64,000 nucleotides of DNA from Streptomyces sp. TLI_146 (GTDB lineage Bacteria; Actinomycetota; Actinomycetes; Streptomycetales; Streptomycetaceae), in NCBI RefSeq assembly GCF_002846415.1, contig NZ_PJMX01000001.1, positions 3,348,001 to 3,412,000 on the forward strand. Reading direction: 5' to 3'. Below are positions 1 to 9,147 of this stretch, piece after piece; the stretch's first letter is position 1; each line of letters begins with the position of its first letter. The notes below the pieces were generated by a model. The model saw only the letters and a program-made list of their open reading frames with translations. It made no database searches and was not told where the DNA came from. The position numbers and the translations under genes were made by a program.

Positions 1-1778
1 TCCTGGTCAACAAGCTGAACACCACGCCGGACGGCCAGTTCCAGACGTACGCGACGGAGACCGGCGGCTACATCCGCGAGCACTTCTTCGGCGACGACCA
101 CCGGCTGCGCGCCATGGTCGAGAACATGACCGACCAGCAGATCCAGCACCTGGGCCGCGGCGGTCACGACCACAAGAAGGTGTACGCGGCGTACGCGGCG
201 GCCAAGGCGCACAAGGGCCAGCCGACCGTGATCCTCGCGCAGACCGTCAAGGGCTGGACGCTCGGCCCGAACTTCGAGGGCCGCAACGCGACCCACCAGA
301 TGAAGAAGCTGACGGTCGAGGACCTCAAGCGCTTCCGCGACCGGCTGCACATCCCGATCACGGACGCCCAGCTGGAGGCCGGCGCCCCGCCGTACTACCA
401 CCCGGGCCGCAACTCCGAAGAGATCCAGTACATGCACGACCGCCGCAAGGGCCTGGGCGGTTACGTGCCGACCCGTGTGGTGCGCGCCAAGCCCCTGCCG
501 CTGCCCGAGGACAAGACGTACGCGGCCGCCAAGAAGGGCTCGGGCCAGCAGTCGATCGCCACCACCATGGCGTTCGTCCGCATCCTGAAGGACCTCATGC
601 GGGACAAGGAGATCGGCAAGCGGTTCGTGCTGATCGCGCCGGACGAGTACCGCACCTTCGGCATGGACGCGTTCTTCCCGAGCGCCAAGATCTACAACCC
701 GCTCGGCCAGCAGTACGAGGCGGTCGACCGCGATCTGCTGCTCGCCTACAAGGAGTCCCCGACCGGCCAGATGCTGCACGACGGCATCTCCGAGGCGGGC
801 TGCACGGCCTCGCTGATCGCCGCGGGTTCGGCGTACGCGACGCACGGCGAGCCGCTGATCCCGGTCTACGTCTTCTACTCGATGTTCGGTTTCCAGCGCA
901 CCGGCGACCAGTTCTGGCAGATGGCCGACCAGCTCTCGCGCGGTTTCGTGCTGGGCGCGACCGCCGGGCGCACCACGCTGACCGGTGAGGGCCTCCAGCA
1001 CGCCGACGGCCACTCGCACCTGCTCGCCTCGACCAACCCGGGCTGTGTCGCCTACGACCCGGCGTTCGGCTACGAGATCGCGCACATCGTCCAGGACGGT
1101 CTGCGCCGGATGTACGGCGAGACCGCCGACGGCAAGCCCGGCGAGGACGTCTTCTACTACCTGACCGTCTACAACGAGCCGATCCAGCACCCGGCCGAGC
1201 CGGCGGACGTCGACGTCGAGGGCATCCTCAAGGGCATCCACCGCTACGCCGCGGGGACCGCGGGCACCATCCCGGCGCAGATCATGGCGTCCGGCGTGGC
1301 CGTCCCGTGGGCCGTCGAGGCGCAGCGGATCCTCGCCGAGGAGTGGAACGTCAAGGCCGACGTCTGGTCCGCGACCTCCTGGAACGAGCTGCGGCGCGAC
1401 GCCGTCGAGGCGGAGGAGCACAATCTGCTCCACCCCGAGGAGGAGCAGCGCGTCCCCTACGTCACGCGCAAGCTGTCCAGCGCCGAGGGCCCGTTCGTGG
1501 CGGTCTCGGACTGGATGCGGGCCGTGCCGGACCAGATCTCGCGCTGGGTGCCCGGCCGGTACACCTCGCTGGGCGCCGACGGGTTCGGCTTCGCCGACAC
1601 CCGGGGCGCGGCGCGGCGCTACTTCCACATCGACGCCCAGTCGATCGTCCTCGCGGTGCTCACGGAGCTCGCCCGGGACGGGAAGGTCGACCGGTCGGTG
1701 CTGAAGCAGGCGGTCGACCGGTACCAGCTGCTCGATGTCGCCGCGGCCGACCCCGGCGCGGCCGGGGGCGACGCGTAG
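1..1778 (+). CDS. aceE: Pyruvate dehydrogenase E1 component, homodimeric type (5'-truncated by window edge)
   Basis: The reading frame is open from base 3, so the gene begins outside the window and about 590 C-terminal residues are visible of a family near 900. The E1 subunit decarboxylates pyruvate with thiamine diphosphate and passes the acetyl group to the lipoyl E2 subunit. The stretch [12 protein letters not shown] around base 990, followed by the conserved block running into DGLRRMYGE, is typical of single-chain AceE rather than of the alpha/beta type. The C-terminal transketolase-like domain is complete. The first ATG in the window (114) is internal. A strong terminator follows the stop, so the gene ends its transcription unit. 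Confidence 0.95.
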   Translation, partial: LVNKLNTTPDGQFQTYATETGGYIREHFFGDDHRLRAMVENMTDQQIQHLGRGGHDHKKVYAAYAAAKAHKGQPTVILAQTVKGWTLGPNFEGRNATHQMKKLTVEDLKRFRDRLHIPITDAQLEAGAPPYYHPGRNSEEIQYMHDRRKGLGGYVPTRVVRAKPLPLPEDKTYAAAKKGSGQQSIATTMAFVRILKDLMRDKEIGKRFVLIAPDEYRTFGMDAFFPSAKIYNPLGQQYEAVDRDLLLAYKESPTGQMLHDGISEAGCTASLIAAGSAYATHGEPLIPVYVFYSMFGFQRTGDQFWQMADQLSRGFVLGATAGRTTLTGEGLQHADGHSHLLASTNPGCVAYDPAFGYEIAHIVQDGLRRMYGETADGKPGEDVFYYLTVYNEPIQHPAEPADVDVEGILKGIHRYAAGTAGTIPAQIMASGVAVPWAVEAQRILAEEWNVKADVWSATSWNELRRDAVEAEEHNLLHPEEEQRVPYVTRKLSSAEGPFVAVSDWMRAVPDQISRWVPGRYTSLGADGFGFADTRGAARRYFHIDAQSIVLAVLTELARDGKVDRSVLKQAVDRYQLLDVAAADPGAAGGDA

Positions 1779-1801
1779 CGCTCCACGGCGGACCTTGGGC
1801 T

Positions 1802-1841
1802 GGTCGCTGTCCGCGCCCCGATCGGGGCGCGGACAGCGACC
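1802..1841 (+). terminator. Rho-independent terminator after aceE
   Basis: A perfect 18-bp stem (1802-1819 with 1824-1841) closes on a GATC tetraloop. The run CTTTTACT follows it. It separates aceE from the potassium channel gene, whose own -10 hexamer lies only 11 bp downstream. Confidence 0.9.
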
Positions 1842-1863
1842 GGCCCGCTTTTACTATGCCCGT

Positions 1864-2634
1864 ATGAAGCAACTACCCGCGCAGAAGCGGTGGGAGCGGC
1901 TCACCCAGTGGCCGCTGCTCGCGCTGGCTGTCGCGTTCGCCCTCGCGTACGCCGTGCCCGTCGTCCACCCCGGGGCGGGGACCGGGGTGCAGGACGTGTG
2001 CGTCGGTGTGGAGTGGGTGGTGTGGGGCGCGTTCGCCTGTGACTATCTCGTGCGGCTCGCCCTGTCCGGGCAGCGGCTGCTGTTCGTCCGTACGCACTGG
2101 CTGGACCTGCTCGCGGTGGTGCTGCCGCTGATCCAGCCGCTGCGGCTGCTCCGGGTCGTCTCCACGCTCGCCCTGGTGGGGCGGCGGGCGCGGATGGCCC
2201 CGCAGATACAGCTGACCGTCTACGTCGGCGGGGCGGTGGTCGGGCTGCTGATGTTCGGCTCGCTGGCCGTCCTGGAGGTGGAGCGGGGCGCTCCGGCCGG
2301 GAACATCAAGACGCTGGGCGACGCGGTGTGGTGGTCGTTCACCACGATGACCACCGTCGGCTACGGCGACCACGCGCCGACCACCGGGCTCGGGCGGCTC
2401 ATCGCGGTGGGCCTGATGCTCTCCGGCATCGCCCTGCTGGGTGTGGTCACGGCGAACATCGCGGCCTGGTTCATCTCCCGCTTCGAGCGCGACGGCGAGG
2501 AGGAGCGGCGCCAGACCGCGCTCCTGGAGGCGCTCACCCAGGAGGTCCGGTCGCTGCGCGGGCAGGTCGCGGCGCTGGCGGGCGGGACGACGTGTGCCTG
2601 CGAGCAGGGCACCCAGGGCGCGCCGCTGGCGTAA
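1864..2634 (+). CDS. Two-TM-type potassium channel family protein
   Basis: This is a 256-residue membrane protein expected to conduct K+ across the cytoplasmic membrane. Hydrophobic segments lie near residues 16-34, 45-66, 80-95, 118-137 and 175-200. The selectivity filter TTVGYGD occupies residues 163-169, preceded by a pore helix with WWSFTT. The tail from about 210 is charged, probably coiled, and ends in a CxC pair. It resembles the Ion_trans_2 family rather than a large voltage-gated channel; the segment near 93-112 is arginine-rich and could be a weak voltage sensor. The hexamer TACTAT at 1853-1858 lies 5 nt before the ATG and there is no Shine-Dalgarno, so a leaderless transcript is likely. 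I prefer this ATG to an upstream GTG at 1735 inside aceE. Confidence 0.88.
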   Translation: MKQLPAQKRWERLTQWPLLALAVAFALAYAVPVVHPGAGTGVQDVCVGVEWVVWGAFACDYLVRLALSGQRLLFVRTHWLDLLAVVLPLIQPLRLLRVVSTLALVGRRARMAPQIQLTVYVGGAVVGLLMFGSLAVLEVERGAPAGNIKTLGDAVWWSFTTMTTVGYGDHAPTTGLGRLIAVGLMLSGIALLGVVTANIAAWFISRFERDGEEERRQTALLEALTQEVRSLRGQVAALAGGTTCACEQGTQGAPLA

Positions 2635-2677
2635 CGCACGCGGGGACGGAGCTAGGGGCGGGGCGGTCATCCCCGCC

Positions 2678-3046
2678 TCAGCGCTCCCAGACCTTGAACG
2701 CCCGCACCCGGTAAGGGCTTTGGGGCAGCCAGGACCCGCCGCCCGGATACGTGTCGAACTCGGCCGTCTCCGCGCACTCCCCGGACTGGTACGCCGTCAC
2801 CGGGCGGCCCGTCCGGTTGGCCAGGGACCCCGCGTCCGTGCCGGGCGGTAACGCCGTACAGCTCTCGATCTCGATGTTCCTCAGGTCGTACGCCTGCCGG
2901 GCGCCCTTGAAGTCCGGCTGCCTCCAGAGGCACAGCTCGCCGGGCGCGCAGGTGCCCAGGCGCGGCGGGGCGGCCGCGCGGGCCGGAGCGGGCAGCAGGA
3001 AAGCGGTGGCGGCGAGGACGGCTGCGGCCGTCGTCTGTGTGCGCAT
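2678..3046 (-). CDS. Secreted peptidase inhibitor family I36-like protein
   Basis: The 122-residue product starts with a typical secretion signal, and cleavage is likely after APARA near residue 24. The mature part is small and holds four cysteines, with CAPGELCLWRQPDFKGA, a later ESC and a GEC. This pattern matches the beta/gamma-crystallin-like Streptomyces metalloprotease inhibitors (family I36). Such proteins are exported and bind extracellular proteases; that role is inferred from family likeness only. A G-rich stretch precedes the ATG. The gene is convergent with the potassium channel gene and divergent from the alpha/beta hydrolase gene. Confidence 0.75.
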   Translation of the reverse strand: MRTQTTAAAVLAATAFLLPAPARAAAPPRLGTCAPGELCLWRQPDFKGARQAYDLRNIEIESCTALPPGTDAGSLANRTGRPVTAYQSGECAETAEFDTYPGGGSWLPQSPYRVRAFKVWER

Positions 3047-3361
3047 GGCGGGTGACCCCCCGTGTGGTCGGCTGTTCCTGTCCCGTTGAACGTGTCCCCG
3101 CCGCCGCCGGTTTCCGTATCGCCGCGCTTCACCCGGACAGGTGAAAGGCCCGCCGGACCGGCCGACCGGAGAAGGTGCCCCACCTGGGCGATCTCCGAAC
3201 GTGAGGGTCCGGACGCGGAGAGCGATCCGCGCCCGTGCGTCGCGGAGCGTACGCCTCCACACGCGCTGGGTGAGACCTCCTCACCCTCCATGATCCGTTC
3301 AAACGTGATCTGAGTCACTGTCACCCCAGTGGACCTTCCAGGCCTCTTACTCTGTACCGCA

Positions 3362-4573
3362 GTGACTTCCTTCGACTCCTCCCCCACATTCAACGTCTGG
3401 CGCGCGCTGCTCGCGCTCGCCGTCGTGTTCGTGATGCTCGCGACCTCGGGCTGGACCGCGGTCCGCGGCCACCAGGCGTCGACCGAGCCGCGCGCCGTCG
3501 CCCTCGCCGCCTGGGCGAAGGGCACCCTGGACGGCGAGAAGCTCCCGGCGCCGGACACCTCCGCGCGCCGGATGGCCCGCTTCTTCGCCTCCCTGACGGC
3601 CACCGAGCGCACCGATCTGGTCCGGCGCTACCCGCTGGTCGTCGGCAACATCAACGGCGCGCCGATCCCGCTGCGCTACGAGGCGAACCGGCTGGCGCTC
3701 GTCGAGGCGCGCGAGACCGAGCGCGCCCGGATGCACGACGCCCGGCTCACCCCCGACGGCCGCCAGGGCGCGGGCCGCCGGATGCACCGGTACGAGTCGC
3801 TGCTCGACGGCGACCGGCAGATCCTCGCCTTCGACCCGTCGGACAGCGGCCGCGTCGCCGAGGTCTTCGGTGACCTGGAACACGCCGAGCGCGTCTCGGT
3901 GGTCGTCCCGGGCGTCGACACGAACGTCATGACCTTCGAGAAGACCTCGCGCAAGTACTCCGCCCCGGTGGGCATGGCGCAGTCGCTGTACGCGGCGGAG
4001 CGCGCGGCGGGTCCCCGCACCCGTACCGCGGTGATCGCCTGGGCCGACTACACCACCCCGGCCGGGCTCGGCATCGACTCCGCGATCGGCCGGCTGGCCG
4101 AGGACGGCGCGGTCCGGCTCGACAAGCTGGTCCGCGCCCTGCCGGGGAACGCGCCGGTCTCCCTCTTCTGCCACAGCTACGGCTCGGTGCTGTGCGGCGT
4201 CGCCGCGCACCGGCTGCCGCCGCGGGTGGTCGACATAGCGGTCGCGGGCAGCCCCGGCATGCGCACCCAGAGCGCCTCCCACCTGGGCACCTCGGCCCGG
4301 GTGTGGGCGATGCGGGACCGCGACGACTGGATCGAGGACGTGCCGCACCTGGACGTCGCGGGCCTGGGCCACGGCGCGGACCCGGTGTCCTCCGGGTTCG
4401 GCGCGCGGGTGCTCTCGGCGGCCGGGGCCGTCGGCCACGCGGGCTACTTCGAGCCGGGCACCCAGAGTCTCGCCAACTTCGCCGCCCTGGGCGTCGGTTC
4501 GTACGACTCGGTCAGCTGTCTCAAAGGCAATTCGGCCTGCCGGCGCGGTATTTCCGGCGCGGACGCGGCCTGA
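3362..4573 (+). CDS. Alpha/beta hydrolase of the DUF1023 type, membrane-anchored or secreted
   Basis: A hydrophobic segment near residues 13-32 suggests a signal anchor, so the enzyme probably acts outside the cell. The rest fits the DUF1023 alpha/beta-hydrolase family: VSVVVPGVDTNVMTFEK forms the early core strand and oxyanion region, and CHSYGS carries the nucleophile Ser272 (counted from GTG 3362). The late histidine is probably in GHAGYF. The substrate is unknown. I choose GTG 3362 because TACTCT (3348-3353) lies 8 nt upstream and could drive a leaderless message; a second in-frame GTG at 3329 would add 11 residues. The 315-bp gap to the I36 gene holds both promoters and nothing else I can name. 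Confidence 0.82.
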   Translation: MTSFDSSPTFNVWRALLALAVVFVMLATSGWTAVRGHQASTEPRAVALAAWAKGTLDGEKLPAPDTSARRMARFFASLTATERTDLVRRYPLVVGNINGAPIPLRYEANRLALVEARETERARMHDARLTPDGRQGAGRRMHRYESLLDGDRQILAFDPSDSGRVAEVFGDLEHAERVSVVVPGVDTNVMTFEKTSRKYSAPVGMAQSLYAAERAAGPRTRTAVIAWADYTTPAGLGIDSAIGRLAEDGAVRLDKLVRALPGNAPVSLFCHSYGSVLCGVAAHRLPPRVVDIAVAGSPGMRTQSASHLGTSARVWAMRDRDDWIEDVPHLDVAGLGHGADPVSSGFGARVLSAAGAVGHAGYFEPGTQSLANFAALGVGSYDSVSCLKGNSACRRGISGADAA

Positions 4574-4669
4574 CGCGCGTAGAAATCGGCGCCGCCCCGG
4601 ACGTACGTGTGACATTGCGGCCGGCGCCGAGGGGGGACGCGCGGGCGTGCGCCGCCTACGATGAGGCGC

Positions 4670-5530
4670 ATGGGTGATGTGCTGGCCGGAATTCATGCCA
4701 CCTGGGAGTTCGAGCCCGACTCCGTACTCATCCGCTTCGAACGGGGGATCCGCACGCCGAAGCTGTTCACGGCGCTGCGCGAACGGCGCATCCCCCACGA
4801 GGCGTTGGAGTCGGTGACGCTGACCCCGGGCAAGCGCGGCACGGTGGTGCTGCACGCGGTGCCGAGACCTGGCGCCGACCCGCTGATGGAGGCAGCGGCG
4901 GGACAGCTCAAGGACGGGTGCGACCCGTACCGCCTGGTGCTGCCCGCCGAGCGCGAGACGCTCGCCGAGTACTACGCGGACGAGCTGCGCGCGCTGCTCG
5001 GCCCGGACGCGGCGGAGCCTTCGGAGCGGTATGTGGTGGCGGCGCCGGAGCTGCCGCAGAGCTTCAAGGCGTACGACGGGAAGGCCTCCTTCGACGGCCG
5101 CCAGGTGTCGTTCCGCTGGTTCTGGACGGGTGCCTCCTCGGCGAAGTGGAAGGCGGGCGACCAGACGTTCCCGCTGGCGTCGCTGTGCGGGGTCGAGTGG
5201 CGCTCGCCGGAGGTCTTCGACGGCTGTCTGCGGCTGCTGCGGCGGGACGCCGAGGCCGTCGCGCCACCGGCCGACCAGGATCCGGCCACGGTCGTCTTCG
5301 GCCTCGGGTACGGGCCGGTCCACGAGTCGCTGCCGTTCGCGGCGGCCGTCCTCCAGGCGATCCGGGGCGCCTCCGGCACACCGGTCCCGGCGGTCCTGGC
5401 GCCCCCCGGGCGGCGCGACCCGGCGGACATCGCCGAAAGGATCCGGCACCTGGGTGAACTCCATCGGGCGGGGCTGGTGACGGACGCGGAATTCAGCGCG
5501 AAGAAGGCGGAACTGCTGGCGGAGCTGTAG
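4670..5530 (+). CDS. DUF4429 domain protein with C-terminal SHOCT-like motif
   Basis: The 286-residue protein contains two repeats of a DUF4429-type beta domain: residues about 8-105 (TWEFEPDSVLIRFERG) and about 130-235 (ASFDGRQVSFRWFWTGASSAKWKAGDQTF split over two strands). It ends in a short SHOCT-like helix pair (DIAERIRHLGELHRAGLVTDAEFSAKKAELL). There is no signal peptide or membrane span. SHOCT motifs usually mediate oligomerisation, and the molecular role of this family is not known to me. TACGAT at 4657-4662 lies 7 nt before ATG 4670, which points to leaderless expression and argues against the ATG at 4661, which overlaps the hexamer. Confidence 0.8.
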   Translation: MGDVLAGIHATWEFEPDSVLIRFERGIRTPKLFTALRERRIPHEALESVTLTPGKRGTVVLHAVPRPGADPLMEAAAGQLKDGCDPYRLVLPAERETLAEYYADELRALLGPDAAEPSERYVVAAPELPQSFKAYDGKASFDGRQVSFRWFWTGASSAKWKAGDQTFPLASLCGVEWRSPEVFDGCLRLLRRDAEAVAPPADQDPATVVFGLGYGPVHESLPFAAAVLQAIRGASGTPVPAVLAPPGRRDPADIAERIRHLGELHRAGLVTDAEFSAKKAELLAEL

Positions 5531-5545
5531 GAGTTGCGGCTGCGG

Positions 5546-5580
5546 GGCCCTGCCCCCCGCGCTGGGGGTCGCCCAGGGCC
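5546..5580. terminator. Hairpin between convergent genes
   Basis: GGCCCTG (5546-5552) pairs with CAGGGCC (5574-5580) around an inner C-rich/G-rich pairing. The hairpin sits between the stop of the DUF4429 gene and the stop of the MerR gene, and could end both transcripts. There is no U tract. Confidence 0.5.
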
Positions 5581-5590
5581 GGGGTCCGGG

Positions 5591-6052
5591 TCAGGCCCGC
5601 TCCGACGCCCGCCGCGCCTCCGCGTAGAAGTCGATCTTGTGGTCGAGAACGGCGAGCGTGTCCTGGAGCTCCGCCATGCGCGTGATGACGTCGCGCCGGG
5701 TCTGCTCCAGGAGCTCCTGCCGTGCGTCGAAGGTGTGCTCGCCCTCGCGGACCAGCTCGGCGTACCGGACCATGTCCGCGACCGGCATCCCGGTCAGCCG
5801 CAGCTTGCTGACGAACGCCAGCCAGTCGAGGTCCTTGTTGGTGAACCGCCGCTGCCCGGTGTGCGAGCGGTCCACGTGCGGCATCAGGCCGATCCGCTCG
5901 TACCAGCGCAGGGTGTGCGCGGTGAGGCCGCTGAGGGCGGAGACCTCGCTGATCGTGTAGCGGTCCTGGCCGTCGGGGCGGGGGTGCAGCGGGCGGGTCT
6001 TGCACAGGTCCACGACCGTCGACTTCACAGGGATGCTCTCGATCACCGTCAT
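5591..6052 (-). CDS. MerR family transcriptional regulator
   Basis: The 153-residue protein has the MerR winged helix near residues 31-65 (YTISEVSALSGLTAHTLRWYE broken at the helix-turn-helix), followed by DRSHTGQRRFTNKDLDWLAF and a long dimerisation helix from about 110. The effector domain is short and has no cysteine cluster, so it is not a classic metal sensor. It looks like the AdhR/NmlR-type stress or aldehyde sensors, although their key cysteine is not evident. The gene is divergent from a beta-lactamase-fold hydrolase and is preceded by a textbook MerR promoter, so it probably regulates itself. Confidence 0.88.
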   Translation of the reverse strand: MTVIESIPVKSTVVDLCKTRPLHPRPDGQDRYTISEVSALSGLTAHTLRWYERIGLMPHVDRSHTGQRRFTNKDLDWLAFVSKLRLTGMPVADMVRYAELVREGEHTFDARQELLEQTRRDVITRMAELQDTLAVLDHKIDFYAEARRASERA

Positions 6053-6058
6053 GCCCCC

Positions 6059-6089
6059 ACGCTAGAACGTTGGAGTGCACTCCAAGCAA
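6059..6089 (-). promoter_or_regulatory. MerR-type promoter with 19-bp spacer and operator palindrome
   Basis: On the minus strand, TTGCTT (6084-6089) and TAGCGT (6059-6064) are separated by exactly 19 bp, the overlong spacer typical of MerR-activated promoters. The spacer holds most of the perfect 16-bp palindrome TTGGAGTGCACTCCAA (6070-6085). TAGCGT ends 6 nt before the merR ATG. On the plus strand TAGGCT at 6113-6118 probably serves the divergent hydrolase gene. Confidence 0.75.
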
Positions 6090-6125
6090 GCGGTATTTCC
6101 CGGCGGACCGTTTAGGCTCGTGCGC

Positions 6126-6935
6126 ATGAAGAGCCTGGCGCTGATCGAGAACTGGCCCGTGCCGCACGCGGCGACCGCCGTCGTCCGTGCGGACGGCACC
6201 GTCGCCGGGGCGCACGGCCCGACCGGGCAGCGCTTCCCGCTCGCCTCCGTCACCAAGCCGCTCACCGCGTACGCCGCGCTCGTCGCGTACGAGGAGGGCG
6301 CCGTCGAGCTGGACGAGCCCGCGGGGCCCGAGGGTTCGACCGTACGGCATCTGCTCGCGCACACCTCGGGGCTCGCCTTCGACGAGCACCGGGTGATGGG
6401 GGCGCCCGGGGAGCGGCGGCTCTACTCCAACGCGGGGTTCGAGGTGCTCGGCGACCACATCGCGAAGCGGACCGGGATCCCGTTCGCGGACTATCTGCGC
6501 GAGGGCGTCCTCGAACCGCTGGGGATGACGTCGACGTCCCTCGACGGCTCGCCCGCGAAGGACGGCGTCTCGACCGTCGACGACCTGGTGCGGTTCGCGG
6601 CGGAGGTGCAGGCGCCGCAGCTGCTGCATCCGATGACGGTGGCCGAGGCGATGACGGTGCAGTATCCGGGGACGAAGGGGGTTCTGCCGGGGTACGGGCA
6701 CCAGAGCCCCAACGACTGGGGGCTGGGCTTCGAGATCCGGTCCTCGAAGTCCCCCCACTGGACGGGGGGTTCGTCCTCGCCCCGCACGTTCGGGCACTTC
6801 GGCCAGTCCGGGACGTTCCTGTGGATCGACCCCGACGCCGCGGTCGCCTGCGTGGCCCTGACGGACCGGGCGTTCGGGCCGTGGGCGGTGGAGGCGTGGC
6901 CGCCGTTCACGGACGCGGTGCTGGCGGATTTGTAG
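6126..6935 (+). CDS. Serine hydrolase of the class C beta-lactamase / penicillin-binding fold
   Basis: The 269-residue protein carries the three marks of the family: SVTK (Ser-x-x-Lys, about residue 41-44), YSN (about 100) and HFG near residue 232 in the place of KTG. The block HLLAHTSGL is also characteristic. There is no signal peptide, so it is probably a cytoplasmic esterase, amidase or peptidase-like enzyme rather than a secreted resistance enzyme. At 269 residues it is shorter than most family members (350-400). TAGGCT ends 7 nt before this ATG, suggesting leaderless expression. It may belong to the regulon of the divergent MerR protein, whose operator lies in the shared 73-bp gap. Confidence 0.85.
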   Translation: MKSLALIENWPVPHAATAVVRADGTVAGAHGPTGQRFPLASVTKPLTAYAALVAYEEGAVELDEPAGPEGSTVRHLLAHTSGLAFDEHRVMGAPGERRLYSNAGFEVLGDHIAKRTGIPFADYLREGVLEPLGMTSTSLDGSPAKDGVSTVDDLVRFAAEVQAPQLLHPMTVAEAMTVQYPGTKGVLPGYGHQSPNDWGLGFEIRSSKSPHWTGGSSSPRTFGHFGQSGTFLWIDPDAAVACVALTDRAFGPWAVEAWPPFTDAVLADL

Positions 6936-6937
6936 CG

Positions 6938-7190
6938 GGTTCGTTCGTCTGCGGGTGTGTGGTGGGTTGCTCGCGCAGTTCCCCGCGCCCCTGGGGGGTC
7001 GGCCGCAGCCGGAGAACCAAGCTCAGCCACGAGCTTTTAGGGGCGCGGGGCTGTGACATGTGCGGCTCCGCCGCGTGGGCGCGACCAGCGCCCGTAAGGG
7101 GCGCGGGGAACTGCGCGACCAGCCCCCCCACGGTCCGCAGACGAAGGCGGGTTTTCAGGGGCGCGGGGGAACGAAACAACCAGCCACAGA
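6938..7190. repeat. Modular palindrome repeat, locus a
   Basis: A forward core GCGCAGTTCCCCGCGCCCCT lies at 6973-6992 and its complement at 7097-7116. Between them is a second module of 51 bp (7039-7089) that recurs inverted at 31311-31361. A degenerate third copy of the complement follows near 7156. The element fills the gap between two convergent genes. I see no gene in it. Confidence 0.85.
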
Positions 7191-7210
7191 ACCGCCCGCG
7201 GCGAAACGCT

Positions 7211-7870
7211 TCAGGCCTCGTTCAGCTCCCAGAACAGCAGCTCCGCCGGCCCCGCGGCGATCACATCCAGGCCGAGCGCGTCCGTGACGCGGGCCGAGTC
7301 CCCCGGGCCCAGCCGCTCGCCCGCGAGCGCGACCTCGCCGCGCACCACATGCACGTACACCCCCGGCGCATCCGGCACCGCCGTCCGCTCCCCGGCCGCC
7401 AGCCGGCGCACGTACAGCATCGCCCCGGCCGCGAGCACCGCGTACGGCGTCGAGTCGGCTATGCCCCGGACGATCTCGTACGACGGGGTACCGCCGGGCT
7501 CCCGGGGAGCCAGCCACATCTGGACGAAGACCAGCGGGACCGTACCGTCGTTGCGCTCCTCGTGGCGGACGCCTCCGGCCGAACTGAGGTGCTGGACGTC
7601 CCCCGCCCGTACGACCGTCGCGCGGCCCGTCGAGTCACGGTGGGTGAGCTCGCCCTCCACCACCCACGTGACGATCTCGGTGTGGCTGTGCGGGTGCTCG
7701 TCGAAGCCCGCGCCCGGCGCGAGCCGCTCCTCGTTGCAGGCCAGGACCGGGCCGAAGCGCAGGTTGTCCGGGTCGTAGAAACCGCCGAAGGACAGCGCGT
7801 GCAGGGACTCGATGCCCGCCGCCGCGTCACCGCCCCGGTAGCGCTCGCGGGCTCGCCTCACGGAAATCAC
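7211..7870 (-). CDS. Pirin family protein (bicupin)
   Basis: The 219-residue protein is a pirin-type double cupin. The N-terminal metal site is visible as HPHSHTE (His59, His61, His63 region, Glu65) and RHEE (His103, Glu104). The motif variant HPHSH, instead of HPHRG, resembles YhhW-like quercetinases. The C-terminal cupin has lost metal ligands, as usual. Role: either a redox or metal-dependent dioxygenase-like protein or a regulatory factor; context does not decide. I start at GTG 7870 because TACCGT (7878-7883) lies 7 nt upstream. A GTG at 7879 would overlap that hexamer and add three residues. Confidence 0.87.
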   Translation of the reverse strand: MISVRRARERYRGGDAAAGIESLHALSFGGFYDPDNLRFGPVLACNEERLAPGAGFDEHPHSHTEIVTWVVEGELTHRDSTGRATVVRAGDVQHLSSAGGVRHEERNDGTVPLVFVQMWLAPREPGGTPSYEIVRGIADSTPYAVLAAGAMLYVRRLAAGERTAVPDAPGVYVHVVRGEVALAGERLGPGDSARVTDALGLDVIAAGPAELLFWELNEA

Positions 7871-7950
7871 GGGGTCCACGGTAGGGCCTGCCGGGCGCCC
7901 CGAACCCCCGGCAGGGCACGCACCCGTCCTGATAAGGCAGTCTTGTCCCC

Positions 7951-9147
7951 GTGCCCGAACCCGAATCGCCGCAGCCGCCGAACGCCGCCCATCCGCACGC
8001 CGCGACCCTCAAGCGCCTTGAGCAGTCCTCCGGCCGGCTCGCCGCGAACGCCATCGCCCGCATGGACGAGACGCTGCCGTGGTACCGGGCGATGCCGCCG
8101 GAGAACCGGTCCTGGATCGGTCTGGTCGCCCAGGCCGGCATCGCGGCCTTCACCGAGTGGTTCCGGCACCCGGACACCCCGCAGGCCATCTCCACCGACG
8201 TCTTCGGGACCGCGCCCCGCGAGCTGACCAGGGCCATCACCCTGCGGCAGACCGTGGAGATGGTGCGCACCACCATCGAGGTCATGGAGACCGCGATCGA
8301 GGAGGTCGCGGCGCCCGGCGACGAGTCGATCCTGCGCGAGGCACTGCTGGTCTACGCCCGCGAGATCGCCTTCGCCACCGCCCAGGTGTACGCCCAGGCC
8401 GCCGAGGCACGCGGTGCCTGGGACGCCCGGCTCGAGTCCCTGGTCGTCAACGCCGTCCTCTCCGGGGAAGCCGACGAGGGTGCCGTCTCCCGCGCCGCCG
8501 CGCTCGGCTGGAACTCCCCCGAGCACGTCTGCGTCGTCCTCGGCACCGCCCCCGAGGGCGACAGCGAACTCACCGTCGAGGCCATCCGGCGGGCCGCCCG
8601 GCACGCCAAGCTCCAGGTCCTGACCGGGGTGCTCGGCGACCGCCTGGTCGTCATCGCGGGCGGCAGCGACAACCCGCTCCAGGTCGCCAAGGCCCTGATC
8701 GGGCCGTACGCGGCCGGTCCCGTGGTGGCCGGCCCGGTCGTCCCCGACCTGCTGGCCGCCACCCGCTCCGCCCAGGCCGCCGCCGCCGGACTCAAGGCGT
8801 GCTCGGCCTGGCAGGACGCCCCCCGGCCCGTGCTGGCGGACGATCTCCTGCCGGAGCGCGCGATCGCCTCCGATCCGGCCGCGCGCGAGCAGCTGGTGGA
8901 GGAGATCTACAGACCGCTGGAGGAGGCGGGCTCGGCTCTCCTGGAGACCCTGAGCGTCTATCTGGAGCAGGCGAGCAGCCTGGAGGGCGCGGCCCGGATG
9001 CTCTTCGTGCACCCCAACACCGTGCGCTACCGGCTGCGACGTGTGACGGACGTCACCGGCTGGTCGCCCTCAGATGTACGTTCCGCCTTCACGCTCAGGA
9101 TCGCCCTGATCCTGGGGCGTCTGGCCGACGGAGATCCGCAGTCCTAG
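7951..9147 (+). CDS. fasR: PucR/CdaR-like transcriptional activator of fatty-acid synthesis
   Basis: The 398-residue protein has a C-terminal helix-turn-helix of the PucR type (about residues 335-395, SSLEGAARMLFVHPNTVRYR then RLRRVTDVTG). A GGDEF-like central domain lies at about 165-290, and the N-terminal region is alpha-helical. It lies directly upstream of fabD in the same direction, the position of FasR in S. coelicolor, which is known to bind and activate the fabDHPF promoter. The start is GTG 7951, with 80 bp to the divergent pirin gene. Length and context both fit; the symbol rests on position plus architecture. Confidence 0.9.
   Translation: MPEPESPQPPNAAHPHAATLKRLEQSSGRLAANAIARMDETLPWYRAMPPENRSWIGLVAQAGIAAFTEWFRHPDTPQAISTDVFGTAPRELTRAITLRQTVEMVRTTIEVMETAIEEVAAPGDESILREALLVYAREIAFATAQVYAQAAEARGAWDARLESLVVNAVLSGEADEGAVSRAAALGWNSPEHVCVVLGTAPEGDSELTVEAIRRAARHAKLQVLTGVLGDRLVVIAGGSDNPLQVAKALIGPYAAGPVVAGPVVPDLLAATRSAQAAAAGLKACSAWQDAPRPVLADDLLPERAIASDPAAREQLVEEIYRPLEEAGSALLETLSVYLEQASSLEGAARMLFVHPNTVRYRLRRVTDVTGWSPSDVRSAFTLRIALILGRLADGDPQS

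Noticed and set aside
3347..5464. 705-codon minus-strand frame
   Set aside because: It is a mirror of two well-supported plus-strand genes (alpha/beta hydrolase and DUF4429), with shadow composition.
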